47,929 bases of DNA from Bacteroidales bacterium (GCA_017961345.1 JAGCXP010000015.1:1-47929), one strand, 5' to 3'; counted from the first letter of the stretch, positions 16,407 through 25,592 are shown. The notes: generated by a model from the letters alone, not told the origin. Translations and numbers: made by a program.

Positions 16407-17852
16407 CTAGAACGGGAAAATTTTGGTAAGCCAGAAATATCCGAGAATGAAACCGATGCTCCCGATGACGATGCCGACCTTGGCCATGTCTTTGGTCGCC
16501 ACGAGTCCGGTCGAAGAGGCGATGGCGTTCGGCGGGGTGGAAATCGGGAAGAGCATCGCGATGGAGGCGCAGACGGCGATGAAGGAAATCATCGCCTGCG
16601 TGCCGCCCAGGGAGACGAACTGCGCGTTGTTGGCGGCGGCGGGATCGGCCATGCCTTCCGCCACGACGATCAGGATCGGAATCAGCAGGGCCGCGGTGGC
16701 GGAGTTGCTGATGAAGTTCGAAAGGAAGTAGCACACCAGGCCGGCCACGACGAGCACCAGGATGACGGACATCGTGCCGAAGGGAATGGCGCCGATCAGC
16801 ACCTTGGCGAGGCCCGTTCCCTGCAGGCAGGTGCCGAGGGCGAAACCTCCCGCCACGAGCCACAGCACGCTCCAGTTGATTTCCTTGATGTCTTCCTTGG
16901 TGAAGATGCCCAGGGCCGTCAGCACGCCCAGGGGAATGAGCGCCACGACGTTGGAGTTGATGCCGGTGAGTTTCTCGGTGGCCCAGAGCAGGATCGTGCC
17001 GATGAACGTAATCCACACCACGATGGTCTTCCAGTCGGTCTTGCGCTGGTTCTTGGGGATTTCGAGGCGGATTTCCTTGGCTTTGAAGGGGAAGAACAGC
17101 TGAAGGAGCACCCAGGCGACCAGCAGCATGATCACCACGAAGGGAATCATGCGGATGGCCCAGTCGCCGAAGCTCACGTCCACGCCGGCCTCGGCGAGGA
17201 ACTTGACGGCGGTGGCGTTGGGAGGGGTGCCGATTGGCGTGCCGATGCCGCCGAGGTTGGCTGCGACGGGAATGGACAGAGCCAGGCCGATCTTGCCTTT
17301 GTCATCGGAGGGAAGGGCGGAGAGCACCGGGGCGAGGAAGGCGAGCATCATCGCAGCGGTGGCCGTGTTGGACATAAACATCGAAAAGATTGCGATCACC
17401 AGCAGAAAACCCAGCAGCACCATCTTGGGATTGGTGCCGAAGGGGGCGAGCAGAAAACGGGCGAGGGTCACGTCCAGGCCGTATTTCTCCGCCATGATGG
17501 CAAGGACGAAACCGCCCATGAACAGCATCACGACCGGGTCTGCGAAGGAGGCCATAATGCTCTTGAAACCGACGAGCTGGCCATACTGCGGGTCGCAGAA
17601 GAATCCGATGCCCTTGTCGGAAACGGTCAGGAGGGAGATGACGATCACCAGCAGGGAGGTGGTCCAGTTGGGGATGATTTCGAAGATCCACATCAGTGCG
17701 GCGAAGGCGAAGAGGGCGATCACGCGCTGCTGCACGACGGTCAGGGCTTCGATGCCGTAGAACGACACGGGAACGGCCCACAGGAAGATGGTGATTGCCA
17801 GTACAAGCGGCAGGAACACGCAATACTTCAGGTTCAGTTTGCTCTCAGACAT
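16407..17852 (-). CDS. SLC13/DASS family anion:Na+ symporter
   Basis: A polytopic inner-membrane transporter of about 481 residues. It carries the paired DASS substrate-site motifs: SNTATAAMM (the SNT of the first hairpin) and SNSATAALL (the second), with GTPIGTPPNATAV and STPPNAIASSTG nearby. These families import succinate, malate, fumarate or citrate with sodium. The ATG at 17852 (MSESKLNLK) is preferred over one 11 codons upstream because the longer form would nearly touch the preceding gene. It lies between an M49-like lipoprotein (13 bp away) and a porin (4 bp away), forming a transport operon across both membranes. Confidence 0.9.
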   Translation of the reverse strand: MSESKLNLKYCVFLPLVLAITIFLWAVPVSFYGIEALTVVQQRVIALFAFAALMWIFEIIPNWTTSLLVIVISLLTVSDKGIGFFCDPQYGQLVGFKSIMASFADPVVMLFMGGFVLAIMAEKYGLDVTLARFLLAPFGTNPKMVLLGFLLVIAIFSMFMSNTATAAMMLAFLAPVLSALPSDDKGKIGLALSIPVAANLGGIGTPIGTPPNATAVKFLAEAGVDVSFGDWAIRMIPFVVIMLLVAWVLLQLFFPFKAKEIRLEIPKNQRKTDWKTIVVWITFIGTILLWATEKLTGINSNVVALIPLGVLTALGIFTKEDIKEINWSVLWLVAGGFALGTCLQGTGLAKVLIGAIPFGTMSVILVLVVAGLVCYFLSNFISNSATAALLIPILIVVAEGMADPAAANNAQFVSLGGTQAMISFIAVCASIAMLFPISTPPNAIASSTGLVATKDMAKVGIVIGSIGFILGYFWLTKIFPF

Positions 17853-17865
17853 AGTATTTGTTTGT

Positions 17866-19464
17866 TTATCGTTTCTCAAATTCAAAGCGCAGGTCCACGG
17901 GGATTCCCTCCAGGTGCATGTTGCGGAGGTCTTCCTTGTAGTCGGCGGTTCGGACGGCGTATTCTTTCTCGAAAGCTTCGGCGGCTTCGCGGTCTCCGGT
18001 GGCCTGGATGGCGATCACCCGGGCGCAGAGATGGCTGACGGCCTGTTCGAAGAGACCGTAGTCGATTTCATACCGGCCGTTTTCCGTGCGGTTCAGCGCC
18101 TGTTTCTCGCAGAGGTAGTTGAAGATGGCGATGTTGGCGCGGCCCAGGGCGGTCGCTTCCCCGAAGCGTTCGCTGCGGAACAGGGAGGCGCAGAAGGTGG
18201 CGATGGCCTCATTCTTGGTGACCAGTCCTTCGAGGCGGTGCTCCCCAGCCAGTTTGCAGGCCAGGAAGATGCCGGCCACGTTGCCCTTGATCTCTTCCAT
18301 CACGAGCGCTTCGTTGCCGAGCGCCTGCTCGACGGAGCCTTTGCCGTTCACCGTTTCCTTGACCCCCAGTCCGTGTGCCACTTCGCGGAATACGATGTTC
18401 CAGAAGAACGCGCCGGCGCTGAGTTTTTCCGCATCGGAGGGCTTCAGCAGCCGACGGCCCGCCGGGTACACGATGCGGTTGAATTTCTCGTTCATGATGT
18501 TGTGCATCAGGGCGGTGCGGGTGCCGAGTCCGGACTGGACCGCCCCGTCACAGGGCAGGTTGACGGCAATCACCTTCACTCCGGCGTTGTAGTTGCCGGC
18601 GTAGTAAAGGGCGTCGTAGGCGTAGATGTTGGAAGCGGTGCCGGGCACGAAGGCCTTGTAGGCGGAGTTGCAGGGCAGGGCTTCCTGCAGCTGGGGGAGG
18701 AGGGCCGTCAGCTGGTCGATGCGGCGGGTCAGCTCCACCTGCTTGAGCAGGACGAAGGCGCCGTAGGAGCGCCGGACGCCGTGCAGCTGGTCGTCTTCGG
18801 TCTCGTTGGGGCCGAGGATCAGATCCATCTTCGAATCGTCCATCGAGAGCCAGAGTTTGTCGGAGGCCTCATAGTCGTCGCTGCGCAGGGCTTCGATTTT
18901 CGAAAGCAGGTAGGCACGGACGCTGGGTTTGATGGTCAGGTCGGCCGCGCTGCGCAGGAAGCTGCAGATCTTTTCGATGTGTTCCTCATAGGCTTCGTGG
19001 TAGGGGACGGCCTTGAGGAAGCCGTCTTCGCCGCGGGTGATGAGGGTGTAGGGGTTGTTGCGGACCGCTTCGTCCAGCGCCTCATATTCATCATCCGTCA
19101 TATCGGCGGGGTAGAAAGCGGCGCCGAGCGGACGGTCGCCGTAGCCTTCGACGAAGGCTTTTCCGTCGAAACGGTCCCAGGGTCCGTAGTTGATCAGGGC
19201 ATATTCCCGGGCGGCCCGCTCGGGCAAAGCCAGCATCTGGTCCTTGTCTCCGAAGACTTGTTTCCAATAGATGGCGTCGGCTTCGTCGGCGGCCCAGCGG
19301 TACAGGCGCAGCACTTCTTTTCCGTTCTCGGAGATGCCTGACAGATCGGGGGTCGAAATCCGGACGGTTTCGTAGTCTGCGAGTTTTCGCTGCAGGTCGG
19401 TTTTGGGGGTTTGTGCGCAGGAAGCCAGCGCCAGGGTACAGAGGACAAAAAACAACTTTTTCAT
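17866..19464 (-). CDS. M49 (dipeptidyl-peptidase III)-like lipoprotein with altered zinc motif
   Basis: A 532-residue lipoprotein: the signal peptide MKKLFFVLCTLALASC gives a lipobox with Cys16. The body resembles the Bacteroidota M49-like zinc peptidases, which normally show HEVxHGLG followed about 30 residues later by EE-x-KAD. Here the sequence is REVAHGLG (360-367), so the first zinc-binding His is Arg (codon CGC, one transition from CAC), and the second site reads EEIKGN rather than EE-x-KAD. Both changes suggest loss or change of metallopeptidase activity. It heads the operon with the DASS transporter and porin. It could act as a periplasmic binding or scaffold protein. The start at 19464 follows the signal peptide. 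Confidence 0.75.
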   Translation of the reverse strand: MKKLFFVLCTLALASCAQTPKTDLQRKLADYETVRISTPDLSGISENGKEVLRLYRWAADEADAIYWKQVFGDKDQMLALPERAAREYALINYGPWDRFDGKAFVEGYGDRPLGAAFYPADMTDDEYEALDEAVRNNPYTLITRGEDGFLKAVPYHEAYEEHIEKICSFLRSAADLTIKPSVRAYLLSKIEALRSDDYEASDKLWLSMDDSKMDLILGPNETEDDQLHGVRRSYGAFVLLKQVELTRRIDQLTALLPQLQEALPCNSAYKAFVPGTASNIYAYDALYYAGNYNAGVKVIAVNLPCDGAVQSGLGTRTALMHNIMNEKFNRIVYPAGRRLLKPSDAEKLSAGAFFWNIVFREVAHGLGVKETVNGKGSVEQALGNEALVMEEIKGNVAGIFLACKLAGEHRLEGLVTKNEAIATFCASLFRSERFGEATALGRANIAIFNYLCEKQALNRTENGRYEIDYGLFEQAVSHLCARVIAIQATGDREAAEAFEKEYAVRTADYKEDLRNMHLEGIPVDLRFEFEKR

Positions 19465-19517
19465 CAGATCCTTCTCTTTGGGAGGCGGCCCGGGGCCGTC
19501 CCTCGATTTTTCGGGCG

Positions 19518-19525
19518 CAAATTTA
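19518..19525 (-). promoter_or_regulatory. -7 element for the M49-like/DASS/porin operon
   Basis: TAAATTTG on the minus strand, 53 nt before the ATG at 19464. The leader contains a GC-rich hairpin (GGCCCCGGGCC, around 19484-19498) that could hide the start region. Confidence 0.5.
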
Positions 19526-19564
19526 GTAATTATTTGGCTATTATGCGAATTGTTTTGAAGGAAA

Positions 19565-19598
19565 AAAGGGGCGGACCGGAAAATCGGCCCGCCCCTTT
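19565..19598 (-). terminator. Intrinsic terminator of gdhA
   Basis: AAAGGGGCGG (19565-19574) pairs with CCGCCCCTTT (19589-19598). On the minus strand the stem is followed by six T residues. It separates glutamate dehydrogenase from the M49-like operon promoter. Confidence 0.8.
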
Positions 19599-19622
19599 CG
19601 TCAGGGGGTAGAAGGAGGGATC

Positions 19623-20966
19623 CTAGTAGATACCCTGCTCGATCATGGCGGTCGCCACCTTCATAAAGCCGGCGATGTTGGCGCCCTTGACATAGTCGAC
19701 GGATCCGTCGGCCTGGGTGCCGTACTTCACGCACTGGGCGTGGATGTCGCTCATGATCTTCTTCAGCTTGGCGTCCACTTCTTCGGCGCTCCAGGAGATG
19801 TGGGAAGCGTTCTGGACCATTTCGAGTCCGGAAGTGGCCACGCCGCCGGCGTTGGAAGCCTTGCCGGGGCCGAAGAGCACACCGTGGCTCTGGAAGTAGC
19901 GGATGGCGCCGGGCTGGCAGCCCATGTTGGAACCTTCGCAGCAGCACCAGCAACCGTTGGCGACGAGCGTCTTGGCGTCGTCCTCGCTGAGTTCGTTCTG
20001 GAAGGCGCAGGGCAGGGCGATGTCGCAGGCGACTCTCCAGGCCTTCTCACCGGCGAAGTATTTCGCCTTGGAAGGGAACTTGATGGCCATATCCTCGACA
20101 TTGTGGCGGTTGGACTGGCGCATTTCCAGCATGTAGTCGATCATTTCCTGGTCGATGCCGCCCGGGATTTCGCACATACCCTTGCGGCCGGAGATGGTAA
20201 CGACCTTGGCTCCGAGCTCGGTGGCCTTGATGGCGGCGCCCCAGGCGACGTTGCCGAATCCGGAGATGGCGACTTTCTTGCCCTTGATGTCCTTGCCGGC
20301 TTTCTTCAGGACGTTCTCCACGAAGTAGAGGAGGCCGAAACCAGTGGCTTCGGGACGAAGGAGGGAACCACCCCAGGTCAGGCCCTTGCCGGTCAGAACG
20401 CCGGTGCCGTGCTGGCTGGTGAGTTTGCGGTACATACCGTTGAGGAAACCGATTTCACGGCCGCCCACACCCACGTCGCCGGCGGGAACGTCCTGGTCGG
20501 GACCGATGACGTTCACCAACTCCTGCATGAAGGCCTGGCAGAAACGCATGATTTCCGCGTCGGACTTGCCGGAGGGATCGAAGTCGCTACCACCCTTGGC
20601 ACCGCCCATAGGGAGCGTGGTGAGGGCGTTCTTGAAGATCTGCTCGAAGCCGAGGAACTTCAGCATGGAAGGGGTGACGGCCGGATGGAAACGGAGGCCG
20701 CCCTTGTAGGGACCGATGGCGCTGTTGAACTGGACGCGGTAGCCGAGGTTGGTCTGCACGTCGCCCTTGTCGTCCACCCAGGTCACACGGAAGGTGAGGA
20801 TACGGTCGGGCTCGACAATGCGCTCAACAATCTTCGCCTTTTCGAATTCGGGGTGCTGGTTGTAGGTCTCTTCGACAGACTGGAGCACTTCGCGAACCGC
20901 CTGCAGGTACTCGCTTTCGCCGGGATGTTTGGCCTCCAGGCTGGCCATGATTTCATTTGTTTTCAT
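19623..20966 (-). CDS. gdhA: Glutamate dehydrogenase (hexameric, probably NADP-type)
   Basis: A 447-residue enzyme interconverting 2-oxoglutarate plus ammonia and glutamate. The catalytic segment is GPYKGGLRFHP with the downstream lysine in LTTLPMGGAKGGSDFDP. The nucleotide-binding motif is ISGFGNVAWGAA, and GPDQDVPAGDVGVGGREI is the usual hinge signature. The start at 20966 (MKTNEIMASLE) matches the family length; the frame stays open upstream inside the neighbouring gene. An oddity is a cysteine-rich segment GCWCCCEGSNMG where other family members usually have a Val/Ala-rich strand before EGANMP. It lies 14 bp downstream of the LysM-binding-protein gene and may share its transcript. Confidence 0.93.
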   Translation of the reverse strand: MKTNEIMASLEAKHPGESEYLQAVREVLQSVEETYNQHPEFEKAKIVERIVEPDRILTFRVTWVDDKGDVQTNLGYRVQFNSAIGPYKGGLRFHPAVTPSMLKFLGFEQIFKNALTTLPMGGAKGGSDFDPSGKSDAEIMRFCQAFMQELVNVIGPDQDVPAGDVGVGGREIGFLNGMYRKLTSQHGTGVLTGKGLTWGGSLLRPEATGFGLLYFVENVLKKAGKDIKGKKVAISGFGNVAWGAAIKATELGAKVVTISGRKGMCEIPGGIDQEMIDYMLEMRQSNRHNVEDMAIKFPSKAKYFAGEKAWRVACDIALPCAFQNELSEDDAKTLVANGCWCCCEGSNMGCQPGAIRYFQSHGVLFGPGKASNAGGVATSGLEMVQNASHISWSAEEVDAKLKKIMSDIHAQCVKYGTQADGSVDYVKGANIAGFMKVATAMIEQGIY

Positions 20967-20980
20967 AAATATGAGGGATA

Positions 20981-22468
20981 TTATTTGTTGTTGTATGTTT
21001 CTATGCTGTATCCCGGGCCGTACACCACTTTGCGGGTGGCTGCGTTGACCCATCCTTTGCCCTGGCGCTCGAGCAGGAAACTTTCCTGCAGCAGGTCGAG
21101 GCGCTCGGAGGAGGCCTTCTGCTCCCAACCTTCGGGCGAGCCGGATTTGAGCAGGAGCATGTATTTCATCAAATCGAAGCCCTGGAAGGCGAAGGCGCCG
21201 GGCTCGGTATTGTAGAGGGCTCGGTATTTCATCAGGAAACGCTGCACGGCGGGGCGGCTGTAGTCCACGTGGTAGGTGCAGCTCATCCGAAGTCCCACGC
21301 TGTGGAGGTTCTCCACTTCGATGGTTTCGTAGGATTTGATTTTCGCCGGGGCGTAAAGGGCGACGCGGAAGCCGTTGTGCACCAGCACGCGCAGGTTGCG
21401 CACGGCGTCGTTGACAAAGGCCTGGTTGTCGCTGGCGATCAGCACGCGGTTGACCGCATCGGGAGCCATGGAGAGGCGTTCCACCAGGGCGTCGGCCACT
21501 TCGCGGCCGTCCAGAATCTTGTAATTGTATTTGATGACTTCCAGTCCACAGCTGTCCACCAGCGCGTTGATCCAGGAGCCTTCCTGGACTTCGCGGCTGC
21601 CTTTTTCGTAGAGCACCAGGAACTTGTCTCCGCGGATGAAGTCGCCTTTGATCCAGTCCAGGCAGTCTTTCCACTGGCGGGAGACGGGCGTCGGGGCCTG
21701 AATGAAATTGCCGGCTTCGGCGGCGAGTTCCTCGCAGCGGGGATTGAGGGGAGAGACGACGGTAACCTGCTCGGGAAGGGCGGAGAGCGCCGACTTCATC
21801 TCCTCGGCACCGACCGGTCCGATGACGAAATCACAGTTTTTGACTTTCTTGTAGGCTTCCGGCTCCTCGTGCGTATCGATAACGGTCAGGTGTACGTTGA
21901 GACCGTAATCCCGGGCCATCTCATCGAGGGCCAGCAGGGCGCCGAGGTAGAAATCGTTGTAGTTGTCGCTGCCGCCTTCCTTGCTTTTGAGCGGGAGCAT
22001 CAGTCCGGCGCGCAGTTGCGTCTTGACCGGGGTGAAGGCGGAATCGGCACCGTCGGCAGGTGTTGCTTCGGCAGCGGCCACGGCGGCTCCGGCAGCAAGC
22101 GGGGTGCCGTTGAAATAGATGCGGGGAACGCTGTGCTCCGCGGGGGAAGCCGGTTGTGCGGCAGGCTGGACGGGCATCGTTTGGCTTCCGTCGGGCGTCT
22201 GTGCGGGCGTTTCCGCTTGCGTTTCAGCGGGGAGAACGGGCTTGGGTGCGGGCTTTTTCTTCGGAATCATCACCTTCATCTTCGGCTGGATGTCGGTGGA
22301 GTAGCGAAGATGGTTGGCGCTGAGCAGTTCTTCGAGGGTGCAGCCGTAACGGTTGCAGATGGTCTGCGCATCTTCATACCATCTGACCGTATGTTCGACG
22401 AACTCCTGTGCCGGAAGCGTAAGTCCCGACAACAGGAAAACGAACAGGCAGAGGAGAAAGCGTCGCAT
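20981..22468 (-). CDS. LysM domain fused to a type I periplasmic binding-protein fold
   Basis: A 495-residue exported protein with signal peptide MRRFLLCLFVFLLSGLTLPAQ. Residues 24-69 are one LysM peptidoglycan-binding domain (HTVRWYEDAQTICNRYGCTLEELLSAN split by the usual turn). A Pro/Ala/Gln-rich linker (about 70-150) leads to residues 155-490, a type I periplasmic binding fold (LRAGLMLPL, then FVIGPVGAEE and SDNQAFVNDAVR) like LpoA and amino acid-binding receptors. The LysM places it on the cell wall. A role in regulating or sensing wall synthesis is inferred, not shown. The start lies 9 bp after the skp stop, so it is co-transcribed with an OmpH chaperone. Confidence 0.8.
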   Translation of the reverse strand: MRRFLLCLFVFLLSGLTLPAQEFVEHTVRWYEDAQTICNRYGCTLEELLSANHLRYSTDIQPKMKVMIPKKKPAPKPVLPAETQAETPAQTPDGSQTMPVQPAAQPASPAEHSVPRIYFNGTPLAAGAAVAAAEATPADGADSAFTPVKTQLRAGLMLPLKSKEGGSDNYNDFYLGALLALDEMARDYGLNVHLTVIDTHEEPEAYKKVKNCDFVIGPVGAEEMKSALSALPEQVTVVSPLNPRCEELAAEAGNFIQAPTPVSRQWKDCLDWIKGDFIRGDKFLVLYEKGSREVQEGSWINALVDSCGLEVIKYNYKILDGREVADALVERLSMAPDAVNRVLIASDNQAFVNDAVRNLRVLVHNGFRVALYAPAKIKSYETIEVENLHSVGLRMSCTYHVDYSRPAVQRFLMKYRALYNTEPGAFAFQGFDLMKYMLLLKSGSPEGWEQKASSERLDLLQESFLLERQGKGWVNAATRKVVYGPGYSIETYNNK

Positions 22469-22477
22469 CCTGAAAAG

Positions 22478-23104
22478 TTAGTCTTTCTTGTTTTTGTTCT
22501 GGACGTATTCCTCGTTGAGGCCGGCGACCAGTTCGTCGGTAATGTCGAGGGCGCCGTCGGCGGTGATGATGGGTGCGGAACCCTGGTTGGCGAAAATCAT
22601 CGCAAAGCCTTTGTCCTCGTTCCAGGAGGTGAGGAAGGTCTGGATGGCATCCATAATCTGGTTCATCGTGACCTGCTGCTCTTCCAGCATTTCGCCCTGT
22701 TTGGCGTTAGCCCACTTCTCCAGTTCCTGTTTCTGTTTTTCCAGTTTCTCCATCTGGGCCTGGGCGGTGCTCTGGGTCATCAGCCCCTTCTGCCATTTCT
22801 CCTGGAAGGCATCGTAGTCTTTCTGAAGTTTTTTCTGGCGGGAGGCGAGCTGCTCCTGCACGTTCTGCATTTTGCTTTCCACGACACTCGTCAGGTCGTT
22901 CGCCATGTCATATTCCTTGATGACGCGGTCGAGCTGGAAGTAAACGCAGCTGCCCGGGGCGGCAACCACTTCGCCACTCTGCGCGTTTTCACCGGCTTTG
23001 CCCTTGGCGGATTTGTCAGAGGTAAGGGCGATGACGGAGCAGACGCAGGCTCCGAGAGCGAGCACCAGGGAAGCGATGCTGACGATGAGGGTTTTCTTGT
23101 CCAT
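22478..23104 (-). CDS. OmpH/Skp family chaperone with N-terminal anchor
   Basis: A 208-residue Skp/OmpH-type periplasmic protein. It begins with a hydrophobic segment (LIVSIASLVLALGACVCSVIAL) that looks like an uncleaved membrane anchor; LGAC could be read as a lipobox. CVYFQLDRVIKEY is the usual first strand, and about 65-140 is a long charged coiled coil rich in Lys, Gln and Glu. ALDITDELVAGLNEEY forms the C-terminal helix. Skp proteins hold unfolded outer membrane proteins. This one is tied to the LysM gene, whereas the second paralogue at 28237 follows bamA. Confidence 0.8.
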   Translation of the reverse strand: MDKKTLIVSIASLVLALGACVCSVIALTSDKSAKGKAGENAQSGEVVAAPGSCVYFQLDRVIKEYDMANDLTSVVESKMQNVQEQLASRQKKLQKDYDAFQEKWQKGLMTQSTAQAQMEKLEKQKQELEKWANAKQGEMLEEQQVTMNQIMDAIQTFLTSWNEDKGFAMIFANQGSAPIITADGALDITDELVAGLNEEYVQNKNKKD

Positions 23105-23136
23105 ATCAGAGAGTAACTGTTAAATTTTCAATCTCG

Positions 23137-23144
23137 CAAAGGTA
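23137..23144 (-). promoter_or_regulatory. -7 element for skp-LysM operon
   Basis: TACCTTTG on the minus strand, 32 nt before the ATG at 23104. Confidence 0.55.
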
Positions 23145-23201
23145 AGTATTTTTCAAAAAAACGAACGCGATTTTTTTCATTTTTTTACAGGAACCGCTGC
23201 C

Positions 23202-23927
23202 CTAGCGCGCCTTGTCCACGATGAGCCGGTAGCGGCGGATGGTCTCTTCCAGACCGAGGTACAGCGCTTCGCTGATGAGGGCGTGACCGATGGACACTTC
23301 GGCGATGCCGGGGACGTGGTCGAGGAAAAAGGCGAGGTTGTCCAGGCTGAGGTCGTGTCCGGCGTTGACGGCAAGGCCGCATTCGAGCGCCTTCTTGGCC
23401 GTGGCGGCATAGGGGGCGACCCCCTCCTCTCCTTCTCCGACGGCATATTTGCGGGCGAAGTTCTCCGTGTAGAGTTCCACGCGGTCGCAGCCGCAGCGTG
23501 CAGCCCCTTCGGCCATGGCGGGGTCGGGGTCGATGAAAATCGAGGTGCGGATGCCTTCCGCCTTGAAGCGTGCGCAGATTTCTTTGAGGTAGGCCTGGTG
23601 GCGGACGGTGTCCCAGCCGGCGTTGGAGGTAATGGCGTCGTGGGCGTCGGGAACGAGCGTGACCTGGTCGGGATGCACCTCGAAGGCGAGGGCGATGAAA
23701 CTCTCGATGGGATTCCCTTCCATGTTGAACTCCGTCTTCAGGCGGGGACGGATGTCGCGCACATCGCTGTAGCGGATGTGCCGTTCGTCGGGACGGGGAT
23801 GGACGGTGATGCCTTGTGCGCCGAAACGCTCGCAGTCGAGCGCCGCTTTCGTCACGTCGGGGACATTGCCTCCGCGTGCGTTGCGGATGGTGGCGATTTT
23901 GTTGATGTTAACCGATAAGTGTGTCAT
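23202..23927 (-). CDS. pdxJ: Pyridoxine 5'-phosphate synthase
   Basis: A 241-residue TIM-barrel enzyme that condenses 1-deoxyxylulose-5-phosphate with 3-amino-2-oxopropyl phosphate to pyridoxine 5'-phosphate. Visible signatures are [16 protein letters not shown] at the N-terminus, [42 protein letters not shown] and the phosphate-binding IGHALI near the end. The start at 23927 (MTHLSVN) is chosen because the alternative four codons earlier lies inside the TACCTTTG promoter. The leader is then only a few bases. The order pdxJ divergent from nadK is common in Bacteroidales. Confidence 0.95.
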   Translation of the reverse strand: MTHLSVNINKIATIRNARGGNVPDVTKAALDCERFGAQGITVHPRPDERHIRYSDVRDIRPRLKTEFNMEGNPIESFIALAFEVHPDQVTLVPDAHDAITSNAGWDTVRHQAYLKEICARFKAEGIRTSIFIDPDPAMAEGAARCGCDRVELYTENFARKYAVGEGEEGVAPYAATAKKALECGLAVNAGHDLSLDNLAFFLDHVPGIAEVSIGHALISEALYLGLEETIRRYRLIVDKAR

Positions 23928-23935
23928 ACCGGGCG

Positions 23936-23943
23936 ACAAAGGT
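23936..23943 (-). promoter_or_regulatory. -7 element for pdxJ
   Basis: TACCTTTG on the minus strand with only 8 nt before the ATG at 23927, so the leader is very short or absent. Confidence 0.6.
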
Positions 23944-23975
23944 ACAAAATAATGGGTAAATTGGAAAATATGTGT

Positions 23976-23983
23976 TAATTTTG
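23976..23983 (+). promoter_or_regulatory. -7 element for nadK operon
   Basis: TAATTTTG on the plus strand, 24 nt before the nadK ATG at 24008. No well-spaced -33 element. Confidence 0.5.
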
Positions 23984-24007
23984 CCCTTTATTTATAAAGA
24001 ATAAGGG

Positions 24008-24850
24008 ATGAAACTCGCGCTCTATATCCGTCACGACAAACTCTGGCAGGACGCCCGTGTCCTTGAGTTGGAGTCGGCCCTGCAGGCGCTCTCGCCGAAG
24101 TTTTCCACCTACCGGACCGGTCCGGGAGGACGCCTCGACGGGGATACCGGCATGTTGCTTTCCATTGGCGGCGACGGGACTTTCCTGTCCGCTTCCGCCC
24201 TGGTCGGCTCCTCGGGCGTACCCATTCTCGGCGTCAACCTCGGCCGTATCGGATTCCTTTCTGAGAATGCTCCCGAAGAGGCCTTGAGGAAACTGGCCAG
24301 CGGCGAATACGGCATCGAAGACCGCGGCCTGCTGCACGTGGACGTGTTCGCGCCCGGCTCGGACGAGTTGATGACGGACGCCGTGACCCCCTGGCCCTAT
24401 GCGGTCAATGAGGTGGCCCTGCTGCGCAAAGGGGCTGCGATGCTCGGCGTGGACGTGCGGCTGGATGGCGTGAAACTGCCTACCTACTGGGCCGACGGCC
24501 TGCTGGTCGCTACCAGCAGCGGCTCCACGGCGTATTCCCTGAGCGTCGGCGGGCCCATCGTGATGCCCGAATCGAAAGTGTGCATCCTTTCTCCGGTCGC
24601 GCCGCACAACCTGAACGTGCGCCCGCTGGTCGTCCCGGACGGCTCCGAACTGGAGATTACCCTCCAGGCCCGCGAAGAAGAGTTCAGCCTCTCGCTGGAC
24701 AACCGTCTCCACAGTCTCGGCACGGGCGTTCGCTTGCGTATCGCGCTGGCCCGATTTTCGCTTAAGCGCGTCCGCCTCGCGGGAAGCAATTTCATCGGGG
24801 CGCTGACCGACAAACTGTACTGGGGCGAAGACCTCCGCAACAACAAGTAA
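24008..24850 (+). CDS. nadK: NAD kinase
   Basis: A 280-residue cytosolic kinase that phosphorylates NAD to NADP. The hallmark GGDGTFLSA (about 55-63) binds the ATP phosphates, NEVALLR recognises NAD, and SSGSTAYSLSVGGPIV is the second conserved block. Length is typical for bacterial NadK. It is the first gene of nadK-uppS-bamA-skp, with uppS starting 2 bp after its stop. Confidence 0.95.
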   Translation: MKLALYIRHDKLWQDARVLELESALQALSPKFSTYRTGPGGRLDGDTGMLLSIGGDGTFLSASALVGSSGVPILGVNLGRIGFLSENAPEEALRKLASGEYGIEDRGLLHVDVFAPGSDELMTDAVTPWPYAVNEVALLRKGAAMLGVDVRLDGVKLPTYWADGLLVATSSGSTAYSLSVGGPIVMPESKVCILSPVAPHNLNVRPLVVPDGSELEITLQAREEEFSLSLDNRLHSLGTGVRLRIALARFSLKRVRLAGSNFIGALTDKLYWGEDLRNNK

Positions 24851-24852
24851 GC

Positions 24853-25587
24853 ATGATCGACAAAGCAAAACTGCCCGTTCACGTCTCCTTTATCATGGAT
24901 GGCAACGGCCGTTGGGCCGCCCAACAGGGAAAAGACCGTTTTCAGGGCCATATGGAGGGGGTGGAGAGTGTCCGCTCCTGTGTCAAGACCGCCGTGGAAA
25001 CCGGCGTCCGCTACCTCTCCGTCTTTGCGTTTTCCGAAGAAAACTGGGGCCGCCCCGAGCAGGAGGTGGGTCTGCTGATGGACCTGATGGGCAAGGCGAT
25101 GGCCGCCGAGATGCCTTCCCTCAACGAAAACGGCGTGCGTTTTAGGGTTATCGGCAACCGGGAACGGCTGTCTGAGAGTCTCAATAAGGCCATTGAGGAA
25201 TGTGAGGCGATGACTGCCGGCAATACCACCCTGGACCTGATTGTGTTTATGAGTTACAGCGGCCAGTGGGACATCCTCCAGGCATCCCGCCGCATGGCAC
25301 TGGAGATTCTCGACCGCAGCAACAGCCTCGAAGAGGCCCGTGCGGCCCTGATGGAGGCCTCCTCCGATGATTTCCGCGCCTGCCTTGCCACCGCCGGCAT
25401 TCCCGATCCCGACCTGATCGTGCGCACTTCCGGCGAAAGCCGCCTGAGCAATTACCTGCTCTGGCAGGGGGCCTACAGCGAGTGGTTGTTTACGCCCACG
25501 CTTTGGCCCGATTTCCGTCGCGAGGCCTTCCTGCAGGCCCTTGAGGACTACGCAAAACGCGACCGCCGCTACGGAAAACTCAAATAA
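24853..25587 (+). CDS. uppS: Undecaprenyl diphosphate synthase (cis-prenyltransferase)
   Basis: A 244-residue enzyme that extends farnesyl diphosphate with isopentenyl diphosphate to the C55 lipid carrier for cell-wall precursors. The catalytic motif is FIMDGNGRWA (about 12-21), followed by AFSEENWGRP, and the C-terminal signature is RTSGESRLSNYLLWQGAYSE. Length is typical. It lies 2 bp after nadK and 17 bp before bamA. Confidence 0.95.
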   Translation: MIDKAKLPVHVSFIMDGNGRWAAQQGKDRFQGHMEGVESVRSCVKTAVETGVRYLSVFAFSEENWGRPEQEVGLLMDLMGKAMAAEMPSLNENGVRFRVIGNRERLSESLNKAIEECEAMTAGNTTLDLIVFMSYSGQWDILQASRRMALEILDRSNSLEEARAALMEASSDDFRACLATAGIPDPDLIVRTSGESRLSNYLLWQGAYSEWLFTPTLWPDFRREAFLQALEDYAKRDRRYGKLK

Positions 25588-25592
25588 ATGTC

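Noticed and set aside
19623..21674. A 683-codon frame that would extend glutamate dehydrogenase by over 230 residues
   Set aside because: The extension overlaps the coding sequence of the LysM protein in another frame and reads as Arg/Pro-rich noise. The normal GDH start lies at 20966.
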